From CBDUXZ01 sp965371325 [NCBI: uncultured bacterium] (GTDB lineage Bacteria; JAUYMQ01): a stretch of DNA of 19,088 nucleotides. Positions within the stretch are counted from its first letter, which is position 1. Each line of letters starts with the position of its first letter. Positions 1-8,015 of this stretch are shown piece after piece. The notes under the pieces were generated by a model. The model had not been told where the DNA came from. It was given only the letters and a program-made list of their open reading frames with translations, and did no database searches. Both the position numbers and the translations under genes were made by a program. The DNA lies in the NCBI GenBank assembly GCA_965371325.1, contig CBDUXZ010000002.1:1-19088 (forward strand). Reading direction: 5' to 3'.

Positions 1-26
1 GCCTGTCTGCGTGGTTTGATGGGAAG

Positions 27-50
27 GCGCAATATAGAGACCTGACCCCA
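27..50 (-). repeat. REP-family repeat copy A
   Basis: This 24-bp sequence (GCGCAATATAGAG followed by ACCTGACCCCA) is identical to the right border of the transposase element at 6016-6039. It occurs in opposite orientation at 4915-4937 and 4970-4990. It lies 11 bases beyond the stop codon of the acyl-CoA dehydrogenase gene, an intergenic position typical of REP-type repeats. Whether it is a solo repeat or the border of another element to the left of the window cannot be decided here. Confidence 0.8.
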
Positions 51-61
51 TTGACGTTACC

Positions 62-1300
62 TCAGTAGCGGTCGATCACGTAGCGGGCGCCCGCGAGGGA
101 GAGGACGTCGTTCGTGCCGTCTTCGATGAGCGACGCCCGCGCGTCGCGGAAAATCTTCTCGATCGGGTACTCCCGCGAGAGACCGTTCCCGCCGAAAAGC
201 CCCAGCGCCTTGCTCGCCACCTCGAAGGATGCGTCGGTGCAGAATGTTTTCGAGGCGATCGAATACTGGGTCTGCGGCGGGAGGTTCATCTGGTTGTATA
301 TGAGGGCGTTTCGCGAGAGCGCACGGCACGCCTCAACCGTGCGGAACATGTCGAAGAGCGTCTTCTGAACGAGCTGATGCTCGCAGATCGGCTTTCCGCC
401 CTGCACGCGGACCTTCGTGTAGGCGAGCGCCGCCTCGAAGGCCGAGCGCGCCACGCCCGTGAAGATCGCCCCCATCCCCGCGTTGGCCATGGCGAGCACC
501 ATGTCGAGCGTGAACTCGTACATCTCCGGCTGGATGAGCATGAGCTCCTGGGGGAGCCGCACGTCGTCGAAGAAAATCTCGCCCTGGTTGAGCGCGCGCT
601 GCCCCATCTTGTTCAGCGGCTTGCCGCGCGTGATGCCTGGAAGATCGAGGGGGATAAACGCCACGCCGGCGCCGCTCGTGCCGTCGGCGCCATCGATGGT
701 CAGGAAGGCGAGCGCGTGTGTGGCGATGGTGCCGTTCGACACCCAGGCCGACTTCTGTCCTTTAAGGATGTAGTGGTCGCCGTCGAGTTTGGCCGAAACC
801 TGCGCGTGAATGTTGGGGCCGCCGAAACCCTCCGTGCCGGCGTAGAGGAAGTCGGAGCCGTGCTGCGGCTCGGTGATCGCCCAGCAGCCGATGTAGCGCG
901 CCTCGCGATCTTCCACGAAGGGCTTCACGTACTTCTCGATAAGCTCGGGATTTCCCGTGTTGGCAATGGCCGCGAAGGGAAGTCCCGCAACGCCGATGCC
1001 GATGGCGAAGTCGGCGCTTCCCCAGCCCATCTCCTCGAGAAGGAGGTGCGTTTCGAGGGGACCGAGGCCCATCCCGCCCACCTCCACCGGGAGGCCCGAC
1101 GCGTGGTAGCCCAGCTCGTAGGCGCTCCGGAACACGCGCCAGAGATTTGAGCCCTTGGCGATGACAGCCGACGGATCGTCCAGCTCGTCGAGCTCCTTGG
1201 CCGCGGGGCGAAGCTCCAGCTCGGCGAATTTGTGGATCGCTTCTCGAAGGGCGATCTGCTCGTCGGTCAGGTTCATATTCAACTCGAGATAGAGCTTCAT
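62..1300 (-). CDS. acyl-CoA dehydrogenase
   Basis: This is a 412-residue FAD-dependent acyl-CoA dehydrogenase, which introduces a 2,3-double bond into an acyl-CoA and passes electrons to an electron-transfer flavoprotein. The full family layout is visible. There is an N-terminal helical domain (LTDEQIALREAIHKFAE). A middle beta-domain follows with the FAD/substrate motif CWAITEPQHGSD and the K(S)AWVSNG strand. The C-terminal helical domain includes GLFGGNGLSREYPIEKIFRDAR. The Glu in SLIEDGTND (about residue 393) sits where family members carry the catalytic base. The start at 1300 is preferred over the internal ATG at 1276 because AAGGAG lies 8 bases upstream of it. That ATG overlaps the ligase stop codon as ATGA, so the two genes are probably translationally coupled. 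The exact substrate is not evident; the neighbouring ligase suggests an activated carboxylic acid. Confidence 0.93.
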   Translation of the reverse strand: MKLYLELNMNLTDEQIALREAIHKFAELELRPAAKELDELDDPSAVIAKGSNLWRVFRSAYELGYHASGLPVEVGGMGLGPLETHLLLEEMGWGSADFAIGIGVAGLPFAAIANTGNPELIEKYVKPFVEDREARYIGCWAITEPQHGSDFLYAGTEGFGGPNIHAQVSAKLDGDHYILKGQKSAWVSNGTIATHALAFLTIDGADGTSGAGVAFIPLDLPGITRGKPLNKMGQRALNQGEIFFDDVRLPQELMLIQPEMYEFTLDMVLAMANAGMGAIFTGVARSAFEAALAYTKVRVQGGKPICEHQLVQKTLFDMFRTVEACRALSRNALIYNQMNLPPQTQYSIASKTFCTDASFEVASKALGLFGGNGLSREYPIEKIFRDARASLIEDGTNDVLSLAGARYVIDRY

Positions 1301-2898
1301 GAAGTTTTCTCCTTCGCCCCGGCGCTCTCGCGGTCCCAGGTCTTGGGCGTCACGCCCTGACGCTTGAGATCCGTTTTCTGGACGCGGTGCGTTTCTGTCT
1401 TGGGAAGCGACTTCAGGAAATCGAGGTAACGGGGGATCATGAACTTCGCGACGCGCTTTTCGAGAAACGCGATCAGTTCCTCGGGCGAGACTTCCTCGCC
1501 GGGCTTCCTGACGATGGCCACCATGATGTCATCTTCGCCCAGTTCGGATTTCACGCCGAAGGCCGCGCTCTCGAGGACCGCGGGGTGTGCGTTGACCTCG
1601 CGCTCGACCTCGAAGGATGAGACATTTTCACCCCGCCTGCGCATCGAGTCGGTCAGCCGATCGACAAAGAAGAGATTGCCGTCTTCGTCGCGATAGACAA
1701 CGTCGCTCGTGTGGAGCCATCCATCACGGATCTTGCTCGATGATGCCTTCTCGTTCTTGTAGTACTCAACTCCCTGGGACTTCTGGTCTTCTACCTTGAA
1801 GCAGAGCTCGCCCGGATCGCCCACGGGCACCTCGTTGCCGTCCGCGTCGGCAACTTTGTAGACCGTGCCGGGTGGCGGCTGGCCGATGGAGCCGACCGGT
1901 GCGTTGCCGACGTTGAACGTGAGGAATCCCCCGCCGTCCACCGCGCCGTAGAACTCGAAAATTTTCAGATTGAAGCGCTTTTCGAAGGCCTGCCAGACAT
2001 TCGCCGGGCAGGCCGCGCTGATTATCCAGGTAACCGGGCTGTCGACGTCGTTGGGCTTCTCGGGCTGCTTCATAAGGATGGGGATCATGGCACCGAGTGC
2101 ATTGAAGGTCGTTGCTTTGTAGCGGCGCGCTTCGTCCCAGAAGCGACTGGCGCTGAAACGCTTTCCCAGGGCGAGACGCCCGCCGCAGTGCAGCGCGCAC
2201 ATCACGCTGATGAAGAGCGCGTTTGCATGGAAGAGCGGGAGGCAGGTGTAGAGCACGTCCTCTTCCTTGTAAAACATCATGGCGAGAGGTTCGCTGCGCC
2301 GCGCATCGGCGTTACTGAAACGCATGACGACGCCCTTGGGGGGGCCCGTCGTTCCCGAGGTGTACATGAGGGCGGAGATCGCCTCGGGATCGATTTTGGC
2401 ATCGGGGGCGCTCTCGTCGTCGTCGGTGATCTCTTCGAGCGTGAGGTCGCCGTCGGGAGGCTTGAACTCCGGCGCATCCGCGGTATCGAAGATCACGTGC
2501 TTGATCTTCGGCGCCCGCTCACGAACATCGGCGAGCGCCTCGGCGTACTCTGGGTCGATCACGAGCGCGACGGAGTCGGAGTGATCCAGAACGTATGCGA
2601 GGCTCTCACCCTTCAGGGCGACGTTGATCGGGACGACGCAGATGCCGAGCCTCTGAAGGGCGAAGAAGACGGCGAGCCAGCGGGGAGAGTTCGGGAGTAT
2701 GACGCTCACATGGCTCCCCGGGGCGACGCCGAGGCCCTGCAGGCCGTGAGCGACGCGGTTGGTCCAGCCGTCGAGCTGGCCGAGGGTGAGGCACGTGTCG
2801 TCGAAGAGGAGAAATTCCCGATCGGGGGCGGCGGCAGCCTTTTCCGCCAGGAGGCGGCCAAAGGGCATGAAAGCGGGATCTGCGTTGTGGTCGGTCAT
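1297..2898 (-). CDS. AMP-forming acyl-CoA ligase (CaiC/FadD-like)
   Basis: This 533-residue member of the ANL superfamily adenylates a carboxylic acid with ATP and transfers it to CoA. Visible core motifs are the P-loop YTSGTTGPPKG, the EFYGAVDGG acyl-adenylate segment, GWLHTSDVVYRDEDGNLFFVDR with the ribose-binding Asp, and RRGENVSSFEVE of the hinge and C-terminal domain. The overall pattern resembles crotonobetaine/carnitine-CoA ligase-like enzymes more than long-chain FadD, but the substrate is unproven. The C-terminal A10 motif reads PKTETHRVQK, where the usual GK lysine appears to be Arg. The start is taken at 2898 (MTDHNADPAF); an upstream TTG at 2934 would add 12 residues that look non-homologous. 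The ribosome-binding site at 2898 is weak (AAGG about 12 bases upstream). The gene is first in a two-gene operon with the dehydrogenase. Confidence 0.9.
   Translation of the reverse strand: MTDHNADPAFMPFGRLLAEKAAAAPDREFLLFDDTCLTLGQLDGWTNRVAHGLQGLGVAPGSHVSVILPNSPRWLAVFFALQRLGICVVPINVALKGESLAYVLDHSDSVALVIDPEYAEALADVRERAPKIKHVIFDTADAPEFKPPDGDLTLEEITDDDESAPDAKIDPEAISALMYTSGTTGPPKGVVMRFSNADARRSEPLAMMFYKEEDVLYTCLPLFHANALFISVMCALHCGGRLALGKRFSASRFWDEARRYKATTFNALGAMIPILMKQPEKPNDVDSPVTWIISAACPANVWQAFEKRFNLKIFEFYGAVDGGGFLTFNVGNAPVGSIGQPPPGTVYKVADADGNEVPVGDPGELCFKVEDQKSQGVEYYKNEKASSSKIRDGWLHTSDVVYRDEDGNLFFVDRLTDSMRRRGENVSSFEVEREVNAHPAVLESAAFGVKSELGEDDIMVAIVRKPGEEVSPEELIAFLEKRVAKFMIPRYLDFLKSLPKTETHRVQKTDLKRQGVTPKTWDRESAGAKEKTS
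1309..1314 (-). promoter_or_regulatory. Shine-Dalgarno that fixes the dehydrogenase start
   Basis: AAGGAG on the minus strand lies 8 bases before the ATG at 1300, inside the last codons of the ligase gene. It supports the longer dehydrogenase start and reinitiation at the ATGA overlap. Confidence 0.6.
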
Positions 2899-3163
2899 GG
2901 CTGGGGGTGACCTTTTCAGGCTGAAACCTCGCAATCCCTTTGCAAGACTTATTCCGCCTTGGAATTAAAGGGAAAACCGCGCCGGGCCCCGCAATTTCTG
3001 CACCCGCCACGCGAGGCCTTTTGCATCGGGCCGAAAATCCTGCACAATATGCATCTCGGTGGACTCGCCGGGCCCGGTGGCGAGGGCCCCCCTGGCGCCT
3101 TTTCTACACTATACTCCCGGGCGGCGTTGAGGTCCCCCCCCTGAGAGAGAGGAGATGCCCTTC

Positions 3164-3706
3164 ATGACCGTGGCCAGGAAGCTGAAGCCCGTCGAAGTGC
3201 TCGACCCCGCGGGCAAGGCCCTGCGGCTCGGTCGGACCTGGCAGAAGAAGCCTGCCGTCCTGGCCTTCGTCCGGCATTTCGGGTGTCTGTTCTGCCGCGA
3301 GCAGGTGGCGGGGTTGCGGGATGCGCTGAAAGAAATACGTGACCGGGGAGCCGAACTCGTGATCATCGGGAACGGTCATCCCGAGCAGGCGCTGGCTTTC
3401 AAGGAGAAGCATAAGATTACCTTTCCGCTGCTGACGGACCCCGACCTGAAGTCGTACCGGGCCGCGGGGCTCCGGCGCGGGCTCATCAGCACGATCAGCC
3501 CCCGTGCGATGCTTCACGGGGCAAGGGCGCTCAGCGGGGGCAACGTGGCGACCGCGGTGCTCGGGGATGCCTGGCAGCAGGGAGGCGTGTTTGTGATTGC
3601 GCCCGATGACAAGGTGCTGTTCTCTCAGCGGAGCAAGGAGGCGGGCGATCATGCCGATCCCGCCGACATCATCCGGGCGCTCGCGAAGCGCAAGCCACGC
3701 AGGTAG
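3164..3706 (+). CDS. peroxiredoxin-like (AhpC/TSA_2, SelL/PRXL2-like) protein
   Basis: The product is a thioredoxin-fold protein of about 180 residues. After a short beta-hairpin region (VEVLDPAGKALRLGRTW) comes AVLAFVRHFGCLFCREQ, a CxxC redox centre at the end of the first core strand. The strand ELVIIGNGHPEQALAFKEKHKITFPLLTDPDL and the late strand GGVFVIAPDDKVLFSQRS follow. This order matches the AhpC/TSA-type 'peroxiredoxin-like family' (PRXL2/SelL-like), whose members are presumed thiol oxidoreductases; the substrate is not known. Two ATGs are possible. The one at 3155 directly abuts AGGAG, whereas the one at 3164 has that AGGAG at 9-base spacing, so 3164 is preferred and 3155 (183 residues) is the alternative. 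A TATACT at 3110-3115 could be its -10 box. The gene is divergent from the ligase operon and 22 bases from the next gene. Confidence 0.8.
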   Translation: MTVARKLKPVEVLDPAGKALRLGRTWQKKPAVLAFVRHFGCLFCREQVAGLRDALKEIRDRGAELVIIGNGHPEQALAFKEKHKITFPLLTDPDLKSYRAAGLRRGLISTISPRAMLHGARALSGGNVATAVLGDAWQQGGVFVIAPDDKVLFSQRSKEAGDHADPADIIRALAKRKPRR

Positions 3707-3728
3707 AAAGATTCAAAAGGGGGAGAGG

Positions 3729-4886
3729 ATGCGCGTTCGGGGGGGAGGTCTTCGGCGAGGGGGCCGGGGCACGGCTTCCGCAGGGGTGGGTGTTTTGCTT
3801 CTCCTGTTCGCGGCCTGCTCGGGAGAAGAGCCGCCGCGGCCCGATTTTCGTATCGGCGCCCCCCTTCAGGAGGGGGAGGGCGCGCTCGAGCTTGTGGCGG
3901 AGCTTGATGCGCCGCTCGCGAATATCGCGGTCTCGCAGACGGGCCGCGTTTTCATCACCTACCATCCGATGGCGAGCCCCGATGTAAAAGTCGCCGAGGT
4001 TCTCGCCGACGGCACCTCGGTGCCCTATCCCGATGAGGCGTGGCAGTCGAAAGAGGGCGGTTTCCAGTCGCCCCAGGGGATCGTGCTCGACAGCGCCGAT
4101 CGGCTCTGGGTGCTCGATCACGGGAAGAACGGCCTCGGCACGCCCGCGCTCATCGCCTTCGACATCGACACCGGCGGCATGGTCCACCGCCGCGACTTCA
4201 CTTCCGACGAGGCGGGCCTTGGCTCCTACCTGAATGATCTGTCGGTCGACGCCCGGAAGGGGAAGGTCTACATCGCCGACACCGCGAACTTCAACTTCAA
4301 CCCGGCGCTCATCATCTACGACATCAACACGCAGAAGGCGCGCCGCGTCCTCGAGGATCATCATTCCGTCAAGGAAGAGCCCGTCGACATGATCGTCGAA
4401 GGGGAGAAGGTGAAGGTCTTCGGCATCATGCCCCTGCGTATTGCGGTGGATTCGATCGTGCTGAGTATCGACGGCGACTATCTCTTCTACGGTCCCATGT
4501 CGGGTACCACGATGTACCGGATAGCGGCCGATGCGCTTCTTGATGAGAGCGTGACGGACGAGCAGCTGGCGATCGAGGTGGAGGCATTCGCGCCGAAGCC
4601 GCTTTCGGACGGTCTGACAATTGACCGCGCGGGAAATATCTACCTCACGGCCATCGAGGAGCGGGCCATCATGCTCATCCGCCCGACCCGCGAAGGGGTT
4701 ACACTATTGCGTGACGAGCGGTTGATCTGGCCGGATGGCCTCTCCTTCGGGCCCGACGGCTGGGTGTATCTGACCGACAGCCAGCTCAACCGGGTGATGT
4801 TCAAGTCGGCGGCCGAGGTCGCCAAAGCCGCCCCGCACAAGATCTACCGCCTTCGCGGCCTCTCCCCCGGCCTCCCCGGCCGCTAA
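3729..4886 (+). CDS. MRJP/Yellow-like beta-propeller lipoprotein
   Basis: This is a 385-residue secreted protein. The N-terminus has a basic stretch (MRVRGGGLRRGGRG), a hydrophobic core (VGVLLLLF) and the lipobox FAAC with Cys30, so it is predicted to be a lipoprotein. The mature part matches the major royal jelly protein/Yellow family (related to SMP-30 type six-bladed propellers). Visible elements include QSPQGIVLDSADRLWVLDHGKNG, LNDLSVDARKGKVYIADTANF, IYDINTQKARRVLEDHHSV, the family-typical GIMPLRIAVDSIVLSIDGDYLFYGPMSGTTMYRI split across adjacent blades, and DGLTIDRAGNIYLTAIEERAI. Bacterial members are mostly of unknown substrate, and some relatives are lactonases. The start at 3729 is chosen because AGGGGGAGAGG stands just upstream and the signal peptide begins there. 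The open frame extends upstream into the previous gene but has no homologous content there. Confidence 0.82.
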   Translation: MRVRGGGLRRGGRGTASAGVGVLLLLFAACSGEEPPRPDFRIGAPLQEGEGALELVAELDAPLANIAVSQTGRVFITYHPMASPDVKVAEVLADGTSVPYPDEAWQSKEGGFQSPQGIVLDSADRLWVLDHGKNGLGTPALIAFDIDTGGMVHRRDFTSDEAGLGSYLNDLSVDARKGKVYIADTANFNFNPALIIYDINTQKARRVLEDHHSVKEEPVDMIVEGEKVKVFGIMPLRIAVDSIVLSIDGDYLFYGPMSGTTMYRIAADALLDESVTDEQLAIEVEAFAPKPLSDGLTIDRAGNIYLTAIEERAIMLIRPTREGVTLLRDERLIWPDGLSFGPDGWVYLTDSQLNRVMFKSAAEVAKAAPHKIYRLRGLSPGLPGR

Positions 4887-4890
4887 AATT

Positions 4891-4920
4891 CCGGGGTCAA
4901 TTCCCGGGGTTCCCGGGGTC
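4891..4920 (+). repeat. Degenerate CCCGGGGT tandem array
   Basis: Three near-identical units (CCGGGGTCAATT at 4891, CCCGGGGT at 4903, CCCGGGGTC at 4912) follow the lipoprotein stop codon. The last one merges into the GGGGTCAGG start of the REP repeat copy B. This looks like partial or stuttered copies of the repeat's GGGGTCA end. Confidence 0.5.
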
Positions 4921-4937
4921 AGGTCTCTATATTGCGC
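4915..4937 (+). repeat. REP-family repeat copy B (outer left)
   Basis: This sequence begins GGGGTCAGGTCTCTATATTG and continues CGC. It is the exact reverse complement of 23 of the 24 bases at 6016-6039 and 27-50. It lies 32 bases outside copy C in the same orientation, so the left side of the transposase gene carries two direct copies. Confidence 0.85.
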
Positions 4938-4969
4938 GGCGCCCTGTCACAGCTCGTGGTAAAATGATC

Positions 4970-4990
4970 GGGGTCAGGTCTCTATATTGC
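4970..4990 (+). repeat. REP-family repeat copy C (inner left border)
   Basis: This 21-bp copy begins GGGGTCAGGTCTCTATATTG. It is the perfect reverse complement of 6019-6039 and forms the nearest inverted-repeat pair around the transposase gene. After it the sequence diverges (TCG rather than GC). Confidence 0.85.
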
Positions 4991-5092
4991 TCGTTTCTTC
5001 TGAAGCAAGGTCCTCCGTTCGGTTCAAATCTCGTTCTCCGATCTCCCTCGGATGCGGTTTCACAAAAAACTGTTTCCGTGCTGGAGATCGCC

Positions 5093-6034
5093 ATGGCAAG
5101 GCCACTTCGACTCGAATTTCCAGGGGCACTCTACCACCTCACCGCACGCGGCAACGCGCGTCAGACAATATTTCTTGACAAGGATGATTACTCACGATTC
5201 GTAGCGCTGCTTGGTGAAGAGGTCACAGCACGCTCCTGGCGCTGCCACGCGTACTGCTTGATGCCTAACCACTATCACCTTTTGATGGAAACCCCGGATG
5301 CGAATCTTGTCCGCGGCATGCACCGCTTGAATTGTCGGTACACGCAATGGTTCAATCGCAGACATGAGCGGGTCGGTCATCTGTTTCAGGGTCGTTACAA
5401 AAGCATCATCGTCGAGAGCCAAAACTACCTGCTTGAGCTGGCTCGTTACATAGTGCTCAATCCGGTGCGTGCCGGTATCGTCCCTTGCCCGGGAGATTGG
5501 CCGTGGAGTAGCTACCGCGTGACGGCGGGGGAGCTGAAGGCGCTGGATTGGATGAAGCCGACTTGGCTGCTCGAACAGTTCAGCGGTGAGCCTGACGGTT
5601 CCCGGCGAGCGTATCGAAAATTCGTTGCACAGGATGCGGGATTGGCTTCGCCCTGGGAGCGACTGAAGGGGCAAATCTGGCTGGGGGAGGCGGTTTTCCT
5701 GTCAGAAATGGAAAGCCTTATCCGAGGAAGGAAGTTCCCCGAAGTTCCGCAGGGACAGATCCGACCGGACGCCCGGGGTCTCCAACCGGTCCTGACCTTC
5801 ATAGGCAGGCAATTCGGGATCAGCCCTGATTCTGTTCTGCTGGGAGCACATCAGCAGGCTTTTCAGGCTGCCGTATACTTGCTGAGGCAGGAAGTTCTGC
5901 TCAGGCCGAAGGACATTTCAGCGTTGTGCGGAATTTCACCTTCTCGCGTATGTCATATCCGGCGTGAGCTTGAGAGGAGCGGTAAGGGAAAGCGACTCAT
6001 CCGGCTACTCAGGGGGCGCAATATAGAGACCTGA
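5093..6034 (+). CDS. REP-associated tyrosine transposase (Y1 HUH family)
   Basis: This is a 313-residue single-strand transposase of the Y1_Tnp/RAYT family. The N-terminus MARPLRLEFPGALYHLTARGN is family-typical. The HUH metal-binding motif is NHYHLL (His60, His62), preceded by CHAYCLMP. The catalytic tyrosine is probably Tyr119 in LARYIVLNPVRAG, followed by PWSSYR. The segment LFQGRYKSIIVE also matches. The C-terminal third (about 240-305) holds an HTH-like stretch, DISALCGISPSRVCHIRREL, similar in style to the DnaA-like tail seen in some subgroups. The start at 5093 has GGAG 6 bases upstream; longer in-frame starts reach into the left repeats and are not supported. The last five residues (RNIET) and the stop codon are encoded by the right repeat copy. 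Base composition looks less GC-rich than the neighbours, consistent with transfer. All visible catalytic residues are present, so it could be active. Confidence 0.9.
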   Translation: MARPLRLEFPGALYHLTARGNARQTIFLDKDDYSRFVALLGEEVTARSWRCHAYCLMPNHYHLLMETPDANLVRGMHRLNCRYTQWFNRRHERVGHLFQGRYKSIIVESQNYLLELARYIVLNPVRAGIVPCPGDWPWSSYRVTAGELKALDWMKPTWLLEQFSGEPDGSRRAYRKFVAQDAGLASPWERLKGQIWLGEAVFLSEMESLIRGRKFPEVPQGQIRPDARGLQPVLTFIGRQFGISPDSVLLGAHQQAFQAAVYLLRQEVLLRPKDISALCGISPSRVCHIRRELERSGKGKRLIRLLRGRNIET

Positions 6035-6039
6035 CCCCA
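6016..6039 (-). repeat. REP-family repeat copy D (right border)
   Basis: This copy is identical over 24 bases to copy A (25 counting one more G on the left) and is the inverted partner of copies B and C. The TGA stop codon of the transposase (6032-6034) lies inside it. Immediately to the right comes AAAGTTG, also found after the related repeat at 6447. Confidence 0.85.
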
Positions 6040-6069
6040 AAAGTTGATCGCATTAATCGGGAGGAACGT

Positions 6070-6441
6070 ATGACGCTGATGCTCGAGATCCTGAAGGAGC
6101 CGCTGTGGCTGCAGGGTTGGATAGGCTGGCTGTTGATGGTGAACATGGGCGGACTTGCCTTCTGGAAAGTGCGCGAGGCGCGGATCATCTTTTGGATTTT
6201 CACCGCGAACGCTATTTTCCTGGCAATCCTGTGCGAGATCAACGGTTACAATAAGCTTCTCGGCATCTCCCACATCATCTTCTGGACACCGATGCTCATC
6301 TGGCTCGCCCGGAAGCTTTCCGGCTTCAACCGCGCCAGCGGGTTCGGCAAATGGATCGTGGTTCTCATCGTGACCGACACGCTTTCGCTCATCGTGGACT
6401 TCGCGGACGTGATCCGTTATATCCTTGGCGAAGGGGCTTAA
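6070..6441 (+). CDS. small four-helix membrane protein of unknown function
   Basis: This is a 123-residue protein with four predicted membrane segments, at roughly 15-33 (GWIGWLLMVNMGGLAF), 38-56 (RIIFWIFTANAIFLAIL), 64-81 (LGISHIIFWTPMLIWLA) and 94-113 (KWIVVLIVTDTLSLIVDF). I do not recognise a named family. The start is well supported by GGGAGGAA 5 bases upstream. Charged residues fall between helices (KVREAR, RKLSGFNRASGFGK). It starts 30 bases after the right repeat of the transposase element and is separated from nfuA by 67 bases containing another repeat. The clean start signal and coding bias suggest a real gene unrelated to transposition. Confidence 0.75.
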   Translation: MTLMLEILKEPLWLQGWIGWLLMVNMGGLAFWKVREARIIFWIFTANAIFLAILCEINGYNKLLGISHIIFWTPMLIWLARKLSGFNRASGFGKWIVVLIVTDTLSLIVDFADVIRYILGEGA

Positions 6442-6446
6442 ATAAA

Positions 6447-6467
6447 GGGGTCTGGCCCCAAAAGTTG
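6447..6467 (+). repeat. Second REP-like palindromic repeat
   Basis: GGGGTCTGGCCCC (6447-6459) can pair GGGG with CCCC and is followed by AAAAGTTG. The segment 6452-6467 matches 6031-6046, which spans the right border of the transposase element, at 15 of 16 positions (CTGGCCCCAAAAGTTG versus CTGACCCCAAAAGTTG). It lies between the membrane protein and nfuA, so it is probably a related REP unit. It could also act as a weak hairpin between the genes. TAGAAT at 6471-6476 just after it may serve as a -10 box for nfuA. Confidence 0.6.
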
Positions 6468-6508
6468 GGCTAGAATAATTAGCACCACACGCCCTTGGGA
6501 GAGACGGC

Positions 6509-7099
6509 ATGGCAGATGAAATTCTCACATTGACCGACACCGCGCGCGAAAAAATCACGGACATCCGGGAGGCGCAGAATCGACTTGACGCCTGCATCCG
6601 GGTGACTGTGAAGCAGGATGGCATCGCCTCCTGGAGCTACGATCTGCGCCTGGTTTCGGCGGATGAAAAATCCGACGACGACGAGATCGTCGATTCCGGC
6701 GGCGTTCTAGTTTACATTGACGAAGAGAGCGTTCCTCGCATACAGGGAGCGACGCTCGACTTCGTAACCGGGATGTCGGGAAGCGGCTTCAAGTTTGACA
6801 ATCCGAACCAGCCGGAGGGTGCGTCGGATCCGCTCGTCTTGCGCGTTCAGAAGGTCCTTGAAGATAAAATAAACCCCGGCGTTGCCAGCCACGGGGGTCA
6901 CATCATGCTCCTCGGGGTGCAGGAGGGGACAGCCTACATCCGGATGGGCGGCGGCTGCCAGGGCTGCAGCAGCGCTGACGCCACCCTCAAGCAGGGAATT
7001 GAAGAGACGATCAAATCCGAGATTCCGGAAATTTTAGCCGTTCTCGACGAGACCGATCACGCGGCGGGAACGAACCCCTATTACAAGTCCGATAGGTAA
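6509..7099 (+). CDS. nfuA: Fe-S cluster carrier NfuA
   Basis: This 196-residue protein is close to the 191 residues of E. coli NfuA. NfuA binds a [4Fe-4S] cluster between two monomers and delivers it to apo-proteins such as aconitase, especially under oxidative stress or iron limitation. The N-terminal half (about 5-105) is the degenerate A-type carrier domain without cluster cysteines; it has LTLTDTAREKI and ends in SGSGFKFDNPN. The C-terminal NifU domain (about 108-180) carries MGGGCQGCSSADATLKQGIE with ligands Cys150 and Cys153. The start codon is the conserved Met; GGGAGAGA stands 8 bases upstream. It is followed 22 bases later by aguB. An aconitase gene, a classic client, is present 8 kb downstream. 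Confidence 0.92.
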   Translation: MADEILTLTDTAREKITDIREAQNRLDACIRVTVKQDGIASWSYDLRLVSADEKSDDDEIVDSGGVLVYIDEESVPRIQGATLDFVTGMSGSGFKFDNPNQPEGASDPLVLRVQKVLEDKINPGVASHGGHIMLLGVQEGTAYIRMGGGCQGCSSADATLKQGIEETIKSEIPEILAVLDETDHAAGTNPYYKSDR

Positions 7100-7121
7100 A
7101 CGCCTCCTACCCGCCCTGCCC

Positions 7122-8011
<890 letters not shown>

Positions 8012-8015
<4 letters not shown>

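Larger units (their letters stand above)
4970..6039 (+). mobile_element. RAYT transposase element bounded by 21-bp inverted repeats
   Basis: A single transposase gene lies between perfect 21-bp inverted copies (4970-4990 and 6019-6039). The second left copy at 4915-4937 gives an alternative outer boundary. The right copy overlaps the 3' end of the transposase gene, including its stop codon. I see no obvious target-site duplication. REP-associated (Y1 HUH) transposases do not create the duplications typical of DDE elements and are usually linked to dispersed repeats such as these. The neighbouring genes on both sides appear intact. Confidence 0.6.

Noticed and set aside
4891-4990. CRISPR array suggested by repeated short units
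   Set aside because: Only two full repeats with a 32-base gap, no cas genes nearby, and inverted copies elsewhere fit a REP/RAYT system instead.
5000-5050. GGTTCAAATC resembling a tRNA T-loop
   Set aside because: The flanking bases do not form a 5-bp T-stem beyond the first two pairs, and no acceptor, D or anticodon arms are found upstream.
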